From NCBI RefSeq assembly GCF_009789575.1, contig NZ_CP046908.1:3005001-3069000 (forward strand): 64,000 nucleotides of DNA, read 5' to 3'. A model generated the notes under the pieces. The model saw only the letters and a program-made list of their open reading frames with translations. It searched no databases and was not told the DNA's origin. The translations under genes and the position numbers were made by a program. Every line of letters begins with the position of its first letter. The stretch's first letter is position 1. Positions 26,328-34,287 of the stretch are shown piece after piece. The DNA is from Stappia indica (lineage in GTDB: Bacteria; Pseudomonadota; Alphaproteobacteria; Rhizobiales; Stappiaceae).

Positions 26328-27326
26328 TCAGGCCTGCTGCTGCGCTCCGGCCTGCGGTGCAGGCTCGGCGGGCGAGGGGGCCGGCGACCACAACCCGCTC
26401 CTCTGCTTGATCGTGTCGAACTTCTTCGAGACCTGCGACAGCTTGGCGTCCCAGGCGGGATCGGGCGTCTGGCCGGCAGTGACCTTGAAGAAGACCTGCA
26501 TCATGCAGGCGATGGCGAAGGGCTCGATCAGCGCTGCCTTGACCGCCCAGGCGAAGATCAGCGCGAAGACGATGCCGCCGGCCGACCAGGCGCCGGGGAT
26601 CAGGTAGACCACCGCCGCCGCCGGAGCCAGCATGACGAGGAACACCAGGAACGACAGGCCGTAGACGATGAAGGTCAGCACGGCGGCGTTCTTCATCATC
26701 CGCCCGGCATTCTGGCCGTAGAGCACCAGGGCGGTGCGGGCCGAGGCCCAGGGATTGTCGCTGCGGGTGCGGATCGCGTGGGCCAGGATCACCTCGTCGA
26801 CGAGGCCGATGGCGATGCGCAGGAAGGCGCGCACCAGCCCCATGATCTGCTGGACGCCGGGAATGGGCAGGAAGGAGGCGATGCCCTGGATCAGCCCGGT
26901 CACGGCGGCGAGCACGCCCTTGATCAGCTGGTCGATGGCGAAGAGCACGCTCGCCTCGGCGAAGCGGGCCGTCACCACCTGCCGGGCATGGGCGATCTGG
27001 CCCTTGCCGTCCGGCATCTGCTTGCCGTCGATGAGCTCCACCAGCACGGCGATGTGGCCGGCCTTGACCACATAGAGAATGTATTCGCGCAGCAGGTAGA
27101 GGACGCCGGCCGTCAGGCCGAAGCCGGCAATGCCGCCCCACATGGTGGAACTGGCGCGGAAGCCCTCGTCGCCGAAGCCGCCGATGCCCCAGCCGATGCC
27201 GGCGCCGGTGCCGGTGACGATCACATAGGCGCAGGCGATGCCGAAATAGACCACCATCCGCAAGACGATGAAGGGGGCGGTCTTCGCCATCAGGCCGAGC
27301 GACCGGCCAATACTGAAATCCCACAT
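26328..27326 (-). CDS. Polytopic membrane protein of unknown function
   Basis: A 332-residue protein with about six hydrophobic helices (residues ~20-45, 65-85, 120-160, 215-240, 245-275 and a weaker one near 165-185), including the Gly-rich VTGTGAGIGWGIGGFG near 37-52. The cytosolic-type C-terminus is rich in Pro and Gln (PAPSPAEPAPQAGAQQQA). I do not recognise a family. It is the first gene of the likely three-gene unit with the exported 228-residue protein (141 bp downstream) and the VWA protein. It could anchor or export part of that assembly (inference). Confidence 0.75.
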   Translation of the reverse strand: MWDFSIGRSLGLMAKTAPFIVLRMVVYFGIACAYVIVTGTGAGIGWGIGGFGDEGFRASSTMWGGIAGFGLTAGVLYLLREYILYVVKAGHIAVLVELIDGKQMPDGKGQIAHARQVVTARFAEASVLFAIDQLIKGVLAAVTGLIQGIASFLPIPGVQQIMGLVRAFLRIAIGLVDEVILAHAIRTRSDNPWASARTALVLYGQNAGRMMKNAAVLTFIVYGLSFLVFLVMLAPAAAVVYLIPGAWSAGGIVFALIFAWAVKAALIEPFAIACMMQVFFKVTAGQTPDPAWDAKLSQVSKKFDTIKQRSGLWSPAPSPAEPAPQAGAQQQA

Positions 27327-27513
27327 TCAAGGGTCTCCCGCAGCAGATGTGGTCATGAATCGCGCCATCCCGTGCGGGATGCGAGGCGAGCGTAGTCGCT
27401 TCGCAGGTCCCGCTCTTGGGGGCAGCGGTAGCGACTGCGGGCCGGGCGGCACAGATCCGGCCCGCTCGCGGCTTCGTGATCCGCGCGCCGGGCCGGGCGG
27501 CCGGGCGCTGCGC

Positions 27514-28488
27514 TCACTTCGCGGCGAAGGCGGCGGCGAGCGCTGCGGCGCGCACCTCCCTGGGCGTCTTGCCGAAGGCGCGGCGGAAGCTGGCGTTGAA
27601 CCAGGACAGGTCGCTGAAGCCGGACGACAGCGCGATCTCGCTGATGCCGAGCGCGCTCTCGGCCGGATCGCACAGGCGCCGGTGGGCCAGCAGCAGCCGG
27701 CGCTGGGCGACATAGTCGCGAAAGCTCGTCTCCTCGCCGGCGAACAGCGAGCGGATGTAGCGCGGCGAGATGGCATGGCGCGCGGCGATCCACTCGCTGG
27801 CGAGCTGCGGCGAGACGAGGTTCTGCTCGATGTCGGCCTTGATCGCCTTGAGCCTTGCGGCGCGCACGCCGCGCCCCTTGGCGATCTCCTCGGCCTCGCG
27901 CGAGGCGCCCATCGCCATGATCGTCAGGTCGTGGATGTGGCTGGAGCAGGTGGCGATCTCTTCGGCCGGCAGCAGGGCCAGTTCCTCGTGCAGCGAGCGG
28001 GCGTAGCGCAGCAGCAGGCGCCATTGCGGCGTCACCGGCTGCACCTCGCGCAGGGCGCCGTTGAGGCTGGTGCCGGCGGAGGCGAGAAGGGCGCGCGGGA
28101 TCGACAGGTAGAAGGCGTCGTTGCGCTCGCCGTGGAACTCGGCCGAGCCGGGCATCTCGTTGGGGTCGAGATAGACCGAGCCGGGCGTGCACACGACATT
28201 GCTGCCGCCCTGCTGGTACATGGAAAAGCCGCCGGACAGCGGCACATGCACCATGACGTTGTCGCCGGTTTCCGCCGCCAGCGCCCTGGTGCGCACCACG
28301 TCGCACCGGGAATGCATGGTCTGGCCGGTCATCAGGCCGGGCAGCAGGCCGATGGTCGTCTCCGACCGGAAGCTGGCGCTGTCGTCGGGAGTGATCTCGA
28401 GCCGGCACATGGAGGCGACGGCATCCTGAAAGGCTGCCACCCTGACATCCGGATCGAAATCGCTGGCGGAGAGGGTCAGGACCGTCAT
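27514..28488 (-). CDS. AraC-family transcriptional regulator
   Basis: A 324-residue protein. Residues ~215-315 form the AraC HTH domain: LASEWIAARHAISPRYIRSL and then ISEIALSSGFSDLSWFNASF with FGKTPREVR. The N-terminal part begins like a cupin-type AraC sensor (AraC-binding-like domain), with GDNVMVHVPLSGGFSMYQQG and SVYLDPNEMPG. It shares its HTH pattern (SDLSWFN) with the AraC protein at 1777-2763, though the sensors differ. Upstream is the terminator of the TRAP operon, so it has its own promoter. The target is unknown; the envelope operon beginning 188 bp downstream on the same strand is one candidate. Confidence 0.88.
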   Translation of the reverse strand: MTVLTLSASDFDPDVRVAAFQDAVASMCRLEITPDDSASFRSETTIGLLPGLMTGQTMHSRCDVVRTRALAAETGDNVMVHVPLSGGFSMYQQGGSNVVCTPGSVYLDPNEMPGSAEFHGERNDAFYLSIPRALLASAGTSLNGALREVQPVTPQWRLLLRYARSLHEELALLPAEEIATCSSHIHDLTIMAMGASREAEEIAKGRGVRAARLKAIKADIEQNLVSPQLASEWIAARHAISPRYIRSLFAGEETSFRDYVAQRRLLLAHRRLCDPAESALGISEIALSSGFSDLSWFNASFRRAFGKTPREVRAAALAAAFAAK

Positions 28489-28575
28489 GCTCTAGCAATA
28501 GTTGTGCCCGGAGGCGCTGTCCAGCGCCGGCCCGACGTCGGGGAGCGTGGGGCGCGGTACGGCGCGGCGGGCACG

Positions 28576-28612
28576 AAAAAAGGCAGGCGCCCGCGATCTG
28601 CAGGCGCCTGCC
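28576..28612 (-). terminator. Intrinsic terminator of the TRAP operon
   Basis: On the minus strand a perfect 10-bp stem GGCAGGCGCC/GGCGCCTGCC with an 11-base loop is followed by six T. It lies 46 bp past the stop of the TRAP large permease gene, where an intrinsic terminator of that operon is expected. Confidence 0.85.
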
Positions 28613-28658
28613 AGGCCGAGGGAGGCGGCGGGAGGACAGGTGGGAGGCTGCCGCGCCC

Positions 28659-29960
28659 TCAGTTCATCAGCCGGGGCAGCCAGAGCACGATGTCCGGCCA
28701 CAGGGTGATCAGCGTCAGCAGCCCCATCAGCAGCAGGAAGAACGGGAAGGTCGCCTTCGCCACGGTGAGGATGTTGGCGCCCGTCACGCTCTGCATCACG
28801 AACAGGTTGAAGCCGACCGGCGGGGTGATCTGCGCCGCCTCGATCAGGATCGTGATGAAGATGCCGAACCAGATCAGGTCGACGCCCGCCGTCTGCACCA
28901 TCGGCAGCATCACCGAGGAGGTGAGCACGATGATCGAGATCCCTTCCAGGAAGCAGCCGAGGACGAGGATCAGCAGGCCGAGCACCGCCAGCAGCGCGTA
29001 GGGCGACAGGTTCAGCGCATCGACCCAGCCGGCGAGCTGGCGCGGCAGGTCGACGAAGGCGACGGCGATGGACAGGCACGCGGCGCAGGCGATGATGAAG
29101 GAGATCATGCAGGACGTGCGCACGGCCGCCATGACGCCGTCCATGAAGGTCGCCCGCGTCAAGGTGCCGCTCAGCGCCGACAGGGCCAGCGCGCCGATGA
29201 CGCCGATCACCGCCGCCTCGGTCGGGGTGGCGAAGCCGCCGTAGATCGAGCCGATCACCAGCGCGATCAGGCCGACCGCGGGGGCGAGGTTGCGCAGGCC
29301 CGCCAGCTTGGCGCGCCAGCTCGGCGCGGTTTCCGGCTCCGGCATCTTGTCGCGGTTGAGGAGGCTCCAGATCGCCGTGTAGCCCATGAACAGGGCGATC
29401 AGCAGCAGGCCGGGCACCACGCCGGCGATGAACAGGCGGCCGATCGACTGTTCCGCCGTCACGCCGTAGACGATCATGATGATCGAGGGCGGGATCAGCA
29501 GGCCGAGCGTGCCGGAGCCCGCCAGCGTGCCGATCGTCATGTTGTCGGGATACTTGCGCTCCGACAGTTCCGGCACCGTCATGCGGCCGATGGTGGCGCA
29601 GGTGACCGCCGAGGAGCCGGTGATCGCGGCGAGCACGCCGCAGCCCAGGATGTTGACGTGGAGCAGGCCGCCGGGCAGGCGCCCGACCAGCGGCGCCAGG
29701 CCGCGGAACATCCTGACCGACAGGTTCGAGCGGAAGAGGATCTCCCCCATCCACACGAACAGCGGCAGCGAGGTCAGCGCCCAGCCCCAGCTGCTGTCCC
29801 ACAGGGTCGAGGCGATCAGCGAGCCGGTCGGGGCGGAGGTGAACAGCCCCATCATCGCCATGCCGACGGCCAGCAGCGTGACGGACACCCACACGCCGGC
29901 GGCCAGCAGCCCGAAGATGAGGACCGCCAGGGTGATGGCGGAGACGAAGATCATGTCCAT
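28659..29960 (-). CDS. dctM: TRAP transporter large permease (DctM)
   Basis: A 433-residue inner-membrane protein of typical DctM length with about 12 hydrophobic segments. Visible family features are ASTLWDSSWGWALTSLPLFV-type early helices, GCGVLAAITGSSAVTCATIG, AGSGTLGLLIPPSIIMIVYG, FATPTEAAVIGVIGAL and QITPPVGFNLFVMQS. It is the Na+-driven translocating subunit. It is preceded by DctQ with a 6-bp gap and followed by a strong terminator. Confidence 0.95.
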   Translation of the reverse strand: MDMIFVSAITLAVLIFGLLAAGVWVSVTLLAVGMAMMGLFTSAPTGSLIASTLWDSSWGWALTSLPLFVWMGEILFRSNLSVRMFRGLAPLVGRLPGGLLHVNILGCGVLAAITGSSAVTCATIGRMTVPELSERKYPDNMTIGTLAGSGTLGLLIPPSIIMIVYGVTAEQSIGRLFIAGVVPGLLLIALFMGYTAIWSLLNRDKMPEPETAPSWRAKLAGLRNLAPAVGLIALVIGSIYGGFATPTEAAVIGVIGALALSALSGTLTRATFMDGVMAAVRTSCMISFIIACAACLSIAVAFVDLPRQLAGWVDALNLSPYALLAVLGLLILVLGCFLEGISIIVLTSSVMLPMVQTAGVDLIWFGIFITILIEAAQITPPVGFNLFVMQSVTGANILTVAKATFPFFLLLMGLLTLITLWPDIVLWLPRLMN

Positions 29961-29966
29961 GAGGGC

Positions 29967-30485
29967 CTACTCCGCGTGGCTGTCTTCGGGATGGGTATCG
30001 CGGTCGTAGCTCGGCTCGCGGCCGAGCAGCACCTGCACCAGGTCGTCGAGGATCGCGACGGCGAAGAGCACGACGCCGACCGAGACGCCGGCCTGCGGGA
30101 TCCAGAAGGGCATGGCCAAGAGGCCCGGGCTGACGTCGTTGTAGTCGTAGGACTGGAAGGTCAGCTCGATGACGTGCCAGGCGAGAAAGCACACGGCGGC
30201 GCCGGCGACGAGACAGTTGAAGATCTCGAAGACCCGCTTCGGCCCGGCGGGCAGGTGGCTGACCACCAGCGTGATGCGCACATGCGCCCCGTGCCGGAAC
30301 GTATGCGCCAGGCCGAAGAAGGTGGCGGCGGCCAGACACAGTCCGGCCGCCTCGGTGGAATCGACGGTGACCGACAGGGTGCGGGCCACCACCTGCACGA
30401 CGATCGTCACGCCGATGCCGATCAGGAACAAGGCTGCCAGATAGCCGGCCGCCTCATAGAGGCTGTCGAGGACGCGTCGGATCAT
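29967..30485 (-). CDS. dctQ: TRAP transporter small permease (DctQ)
   Basis: A 172-residue protein with four hydrophobic helices and the DctQ pattern VVARTLSVTVDSTEAAGLCL and HTFRHGAHVRITLVVSHLP (conserved Arg-x-Gly-x-His-Val-Arg stretch). It scaffolds the large permease. It lies between the binding-protein gene (33 bp upstream) and dctM. The C-terminus is charged and cytoplasmic. Confidence 0.93.
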   Translation of the reverse strand: MIRRVLDSLYEAAGYLAALFLIGIGVTIVVQVVARTLSVTVDSTEAAGLCLAAATFFGLAHTFRHGAHVRITLVVSHLPAGPKRVFEIFNCLVAGAAVCFLAWHVIELTFQSYDYNDVSPGLLAMPFWIPQAGVSVGVVLFAVAILDDLVQVLLGREPSYDRDTHPEDSHAE

Positions 30486-30518
30486 GAGCCGATCCCTCCC
30501 TCCTTGGCTGTTGCCGGA

Positions 30519-31508
30519 TCAGTCGAGCGATGCCTGGTAGGCCTCGTAGACCGCCTTTTCCGCGTCGGAGGCGCGGGTCATCCAGTCGGCGACCATCTCC
30601 TTGCCGATCGCGTCGATGCGGTCGAGCACGTCCTGCGGCGCCTGGTTGATGGTGATGCCGTGCTCCTTGAGGACGTTCTCGCGCTCCTCGCTGGCGGCCT
30701 TGGCCAGCTCCCAGCCGCGCGCGGTCGCCGCCTCGCCCTCTTCCAGGACGATCTTGCGGATGTCGTCGGGCAGGGCGCGAAGGGCGCGCTCGTTGACGAT
30801 CACGGCGTTCTTGTTGTGCATCGTGCCGGTATAGGTGAACACGTCGAGATAGTCCCACACCTGCACGTCGGTGCCCGACTGGGCACTGGTCCACAGCGCC
30901 TCGATCATGCCGGTGGCGAAGGCCTGCGGCACTTCGGCGAAGGGCAGGATGATCGCCTGGGTGCCGAGCTTCTCGCCCATGACCTGGGTCTGCTGCGAGT
31001 AGATGCGCAGCTTCACGTCCTTCAGGTCGTCGAGCGAGGCGATCGGCGCGGCGGTGAAGAAGCCCTGGCCCGGCCAGGCCACATAGGTGATGACGCGCAT
31101 GCCGTTGCGGCCGAACCACTCGTCGTAGAAGGGCTTTTGCGCCTCCATCAGCTTCCACGACTTGTCGAAGGTCGGCACGACGCCGGGAATGTTGTCGAGA
31201 TTGAACATCTCCTGCTCGTTGCCGTAGACGCCCATGCGGATCTCGCCGATCTGCACCTGGCCCGACTGCACGGCGCGCTTGATGTTGTCGAGCTTGATGA
31301 GGCTGTCATGGGAGCGCAGGTCGATCTTCAGCTCGCCCTTGGTCCTCTCCTCCACCGCCGCGATGAACTGGCGGATGTTCTTGGTGAAAAAGCTGGTTTC
31401 GGGATAGCCCGAGGCCATCGTCCACTGGGTGGCCGCAAGGGCCGGGCCGGCGAAGGCGAGCGTCGCCGAGGCCAGGGCGAACGCGCGAAGCAGGGACTTC
31501 AGGGACAT
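30519..31508 (-). CDS. dctP: TRAP transporter substrate-binding protein (DctP)
   Basis: A 329-residue periplasmic binding protein. A signal peptide (residues 1-25, ending GPALAA) leads to the DctP fold, with KLRIYSQQTQ holding the Arg that salt-bridges the ligand carboxylate, and ATGMIEALWTSAQS. It carries a carboxylate, possibly a sugar acid or keto acid given the kdgD/semialdehyde dehydrogenase neighbourhood (inference). ATG 31508 is chosen because an upstream in-frame ATG lacks a signal peptide. A RTATGN4CATAY-type site lies ~95 bp upstream at 31602-31617. Confidence 0.93.
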   Translation of the reverse strand: MSLKSLLRAFALASATLAFAGPALAATQWTMASGYPETSFFTKNIRQFIAAVEERTKGELKIDLRSHDSLIKLDNIKRAVQSGQVQIGEIRMGVYGNEQEMFNLDNIPGVVPTFDKSWKLMEAQKPFYDEWFGRNGMRVITYVAWPGQGFFTAAPIASLDDLKDVKLRIYSQQTQVMGEKLGTQAIILPFAEVPQAFATGMIEALWTSAQSGTDVQVWDYLDVFTYTGTMHNKNAVIVNERALRALPDDIRKIVLEEGEAATARGWELAKAASEERENVLKEHGITINQAPQDVLDRIDAIGKEMVADWMTRASDAEKAVYEAYQASLD

Positions 31509-31601
31509 TCTTGTTCTCCGTCTGTTGGGTCGATGGGGCGCCGGCGGGTTTCCTGGCGCGTGGGCAATTGGCTTGCCTCTCGCTTTAGGTATGCAGACTG
31601 T

Positions 31602-31617
31602 CATATGTTGTCATATG
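31602..31617. promoter_or_regulatory. Putative GntR operator before dctP
   Basis: CATATG-TTGT-CATATG, a 6-bp inverted repeat with a 4-base spacer. On the minus strand it reads CATATGACAACATATG and shares TATGACAACATA exactly with the site at 38086-38099 before hyuA. This is the expected operator form for an FCD-type GntR regulator such as the one encoded at 31789-32481. Confidence 0.6.
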
Positions 31618-31788
31618 TGTCAAAACCGTAAAACGCGGTTTCGGCGATTCCGGCAAATTTTGTCGAGGGGGCAGTCGAGCGGGCGCGCGCGGCCGCGCAG
31701 CCGGCCGGGAGTGGCCGGATGCCTCACGGGCTGGAGCGATGCGGGCGAAACGGGTGCGTGCTGCCGGCGGGCGCCGGCAGGGGCAGCG

Positions 31789-32481
31789 TCAGACGGCGGA
31801 CTGGCGGTAGCGCATCAGGCTGCCCGACAGGTGGCGGCGCATGGCGTCGCGCGCGGCGGCCGGGTCCTCGGCCTCGATCGCGTCGAGGATGGCGCGGTGC
31901 TCGTCCTGCAGCTTGTCGTTATAGGCCCCGGTGCGGGCCGTGCCGGCGATGGCATTGACGCGCAGGCGCGGAATGATCTGCGGCCCGAGAAAGGTCAGGA
32001 ACTTCTCGAAATACGGGTTGTTGGTGGCCCGGGCGATGGCGAGATGGAACTCGAAATCCATCGGCCCGCTCTGGCCGGCGCCTTCCGCCGACAGCCGCTC
32101 CAGCGCGGTGCGGATCTCGGCCAGCTGCTTCTTGCTGCGCCGCTCGGCCGCCATGGCCGCGGCCTCCAGCTCGACGCTGAGGCGCAGCTCCAGGATCTGC
32201 AGGATCTCCTGCACCGCCGCATCGGGCAGCGGCGAGATCTCGAAGGGCTGCAGGCGCGGGGCGTCGTCGACGAAGACGCCGATGCCCTGGCGCGACTTCA
32301 GCACGCCGTCGGCCCGCAGCGAGGCCACCGCCTCGCGCACCACGGTGCGGCTGACGCCGAATTCGGCGCACAGGTCGCTTTCGGAAGGGATGCGCTCGCC
32401 GGGAAGATAAACCTTGTCGTCGATCTTCTGCAGGATCTGCTTCTTGAGCTGCGATGAAAGGCTTTCCCGTCTCCCGAGCAT
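31789..32481 (-). CDS. GntR-family regulator with FCD domain
   Basis: A 230-residue protein. The winged HTH is at residues ~10-75 (GERIPSESDLCAEFGVSRTV, REAVASLRADGVLKSRQGIG), and the FCD domain at ~90-225 with the metal-binding pattern DFEFHLAIARATNNPYF, then DEHRAILDAIEAEDP. FCD regulators bind carboxylates such as gluconate, galacturonate or lactate. ATG 32481 follows AAAAAGGAAC; a 43-codon upstream extension lacks a ribosome site. It sits between the TRAP genes and the hyuAB operon; candidate operators occur before dctP, hyuA and the kdgD pair, so it may be the regulator of this region. Confidence 0.9.
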   Translation of the reverse strand: MLGRRESLSSQLKKQILQKIDDKVYLPGERIPSESDLCAEFGVSRTVVREAVASLRADGVLKSRQGIGVFVDDAPRLQPFEISPLPDAAVQEILQILELRLSVELEAAAMAAERRSKKQLAEIRTALERLSAEGAGQSGPMDFEFHLAIARATNNPYFEKFLTFLGPQIIPRLRVNAIAGTARTGAYNDKLQDEHRAILDAIEAEDPAAARDAMRRHLSGSLMRYRQSAV

Positions 32482-32602
32482 TCTTGTTCCTTTTTGCGTC
32501 CCGCTGTGCCTGTTGGGCATCATATAACAGACCACATGGTCGTTCCAGAGCGGCAGCCGCGCCCGTGCTGCTACGATAGTCGATGTCGGGACCGGTTTCC
32601 CC

Positions 32603-33064
32603 TCAGTCATCCACCAGCAAAATGGCCTCGACCTCGACGCTCATGTCGTGCGGCAGCGAGGCGACGCCGACCGCGCTGCGCGCATGGCGCCCAGCCTCGC
32701 CCAGTACCTGCAGGAAGAGGTCGGAGCAACCGTCGATCACCTTCGGATGGTCGCGGTAGCCGGGAACCGCATTGACCATCCCCAGAAGCTTGACCACGGC
32801 GCGGATGCGGCCGAGATCGCCGAGCTCCGCCTGCGCGGCGGCCAGCAGCTGCAGCCCGGCCGAGCGGGCATGGGCCTGCGCCTCGTCCGTCGTCACGCTC
32901 TCGCCGACGCGGCCCGAGGCGACCTGCCCGTCGGCGCCTGCCCCGCCCCGTCCCGACAGGAACAGGAGGGGGCCTGCCCGCCGGGTGGGAACATAAGAGC
33001 CCGCGGCCCCGCGCACCGGCGGCAGTTCCAGCCCCAGCTCGCGCAGCCGCTCCAGCGGGCTCAT
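32603..33064 (-). CDS. RidA-family protein (imine/enamine deaminase)
   Basis: A 153-residue protein of YjgF/RidA family type (longer YoaB/TdcF-like form). Motifs are LFLSGRGG near residue 34, ARSAGLQLLAAAQAELGDLG, VVKLLGMVNA near 95 and the terminal VEVEAILLVDD. The conserved carboxylate-binding Arg and Glu appear in SGRGG and EAILL. It hydrolyses reactive enamine/imine products released by PLP enzymes. The ATG overlaps the aminotransferase stop (ATGA at 33061-33064), consistent with clearing intermediates of that enzyme. Confidence 0.85.
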   Translation of the reverse strand: MSPLERLRELGLELPPVRGAAGSYVPTRRAGPLLFLSGRGGAGADGQVASGRVGESVTTDEAQAHARSAGLQLLAAAQAELGDLGRIRAVVKLLGMVNAVPGYRDHPKVIDGCSDLFLQVLGEAGRHARSAVGVASLPHDMSVEVEAILLVDD

Positions 33065-34287
33065 GCCGCCTCTCCAAGGGCTGCGACCGCCGCGCGGATG
33101 CGCGTGCAGGCGGCGGCGAGCAGGGGACGTGCGGCGGCGAAGGACAGACGCACATAGGGCGACAGGCCGAAGGCGGCGCCCGGCACGGTGGCGACGCCCG
33201 CCGCCTCCAGCAGGTACTCGCACACGTCCGCATCGTTGGTCAGCAGGGCGCCGTCCGGCCGGCGCCGGCCGATCAGGCCCTTGCACTCGACGAAGGCGTA
33301 GAACGCGCCCTCGGGCTTGCGCAGGCGGAGGCCGGGAATGCCGGACAGCCCCTCCATCACCAGGTCGCGCCGGGCGGTGTATTCGCGGCCCGCCTCGGCC
33401 ACGAAGTCCTGCGGCCCGTTCAGCGCGGCGATGGCCGCCGCCTGCGCGACCGAGCAGGGGTTGGAGGTGCTCTGCGACTGGATCTTGGCCATCACCTTGA
33501 TCAGGCCGGCAGGTCCGGCCGCATAGCCGATCCGCCAGCCGGTCATCGCATAGGCCTTGGAGACGCCGTTGACCGTCACCGTGCGGTCGCGCAACTGCGG
33601 GCAGGCGGCAAGGAAGGGCGTCGCCTCGACCCCGTCATGCAGGATGTGCTCGTAGATCTCGTCCGACAGGACCAGCACCCGCGGGTGCCGCTCGAGCATC
33701 GCTCCCAGCGCTTCGAGCTCGGCGCGGGAGAAGGCGGCGCCCGACGGATTGCCCGGCGAGTTGAGGAACAGCCAGCGCGTTTTCGGGGTGATCGCCGCTT
33801 CCAGCTGCTCCGGCGTCGGCTTGAAATCCGCCTCGATCGGGCACTCGACGACCTTCGGCACGCCGCCGAGCAGCACGGCCATGTCCGTATAGGAGACCCA
33901 GTAGGGCGTCGGCACCAGCACCTCGTCGCCCGGCTCCAGCGTCGCCATCAGGGCATTGAAGATGACCTGCTTGGCGCCGTTGCCGGCCGAGACCTCCTGG
34001 CGCGAGACCTCCAGCCCGTTCTCGCGCGCGAACTTGGCGACGATGGCGTCCTTCAGCTCTGCCGTGCCGTCGGCGGCGGTGTAATGAGTCTCGCCGGCCC
34101 GCATCGCCGCCTCGGCCGCGTCCAGCACATGGGCGGGCGTGTCGAAGTCCGGCTCGCCGACGCTGAGGTCGACGATGTCGGCGCCGCCGGCGCGCAATTC
34201 GCGCGCCCGCACCGAGATCGCCATGGCCGGCGACAGCTTGATGCGGCTGGCGCGCTCGGCCTCATAGCTCATGGCGACCCCGCTCAT
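33061..34287 (-). CDS. Class I/II aminotransferase (aspartate aminotransferase-like)
   Basis: A 408-residue PLP enzyme of the AspB/AatA type. Motifs are DLSVGEPDFDTP near 40-51, THYTAADGTAELKDA, NGAKQVIFNAL, LNSPGNPSGAAFSR (Asn for PLP), VLSDEIYEHI (Asp/Tyr), TVNGVSKAYAMTGWRIGYAA with the Schiff-base Lys, and a C-terminal VRLSFAAA with the substrate Arg. It transfers an amino group, probably to 2-oxoglutarate or pyruvate. Start 34287 overlaps the hyuB stop by 4 bp; another ATG is five codons in. Confidence 0.92.
   Translation of the reverse strand: MSGVAMSYEAERASRIKLSPAMAISVRARELRAGGADIVDLSVGEPDFDTPAHVLDAAEAAMRAGETHYTAADGTAELKDAIVAKFARENGLEVSRQEVSAGNGAKQVIFNALMATLEPGDEVLVPTPYWVSYTDMAVLLGGVPKVVECPIEADFKPTPEQLEAAITPKTRWLFLNSPGNPSGAAFSRAELEALGAMLERHPRVLVLSDEIYEHILHDGVEATPFLAACPQLRDRTVTVNGVSKAYAMTGWRIGYAAGPAGLIKVMAKIQSQSTSNPCSVAQAAAIAALNGPQDFVAEAGREYTARRDLVMEGLSGIPGLRLRKPEGAFYAFVECKGLIGRRRPDGALLTNDADVCEYLLEAAGVATVPGAAFGLSPYVRLSFAAARPLLAAACTRIRAAVAALGEAA

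Noticed and set aside
31760-31779. Perfect hairpin CTGCCGGC/GCCGGCAG after the GntR gene
   Set aside because: It lacks a T-run on either strand, so it is not called a terminator, though it may slow polymerase or protect the transcript.
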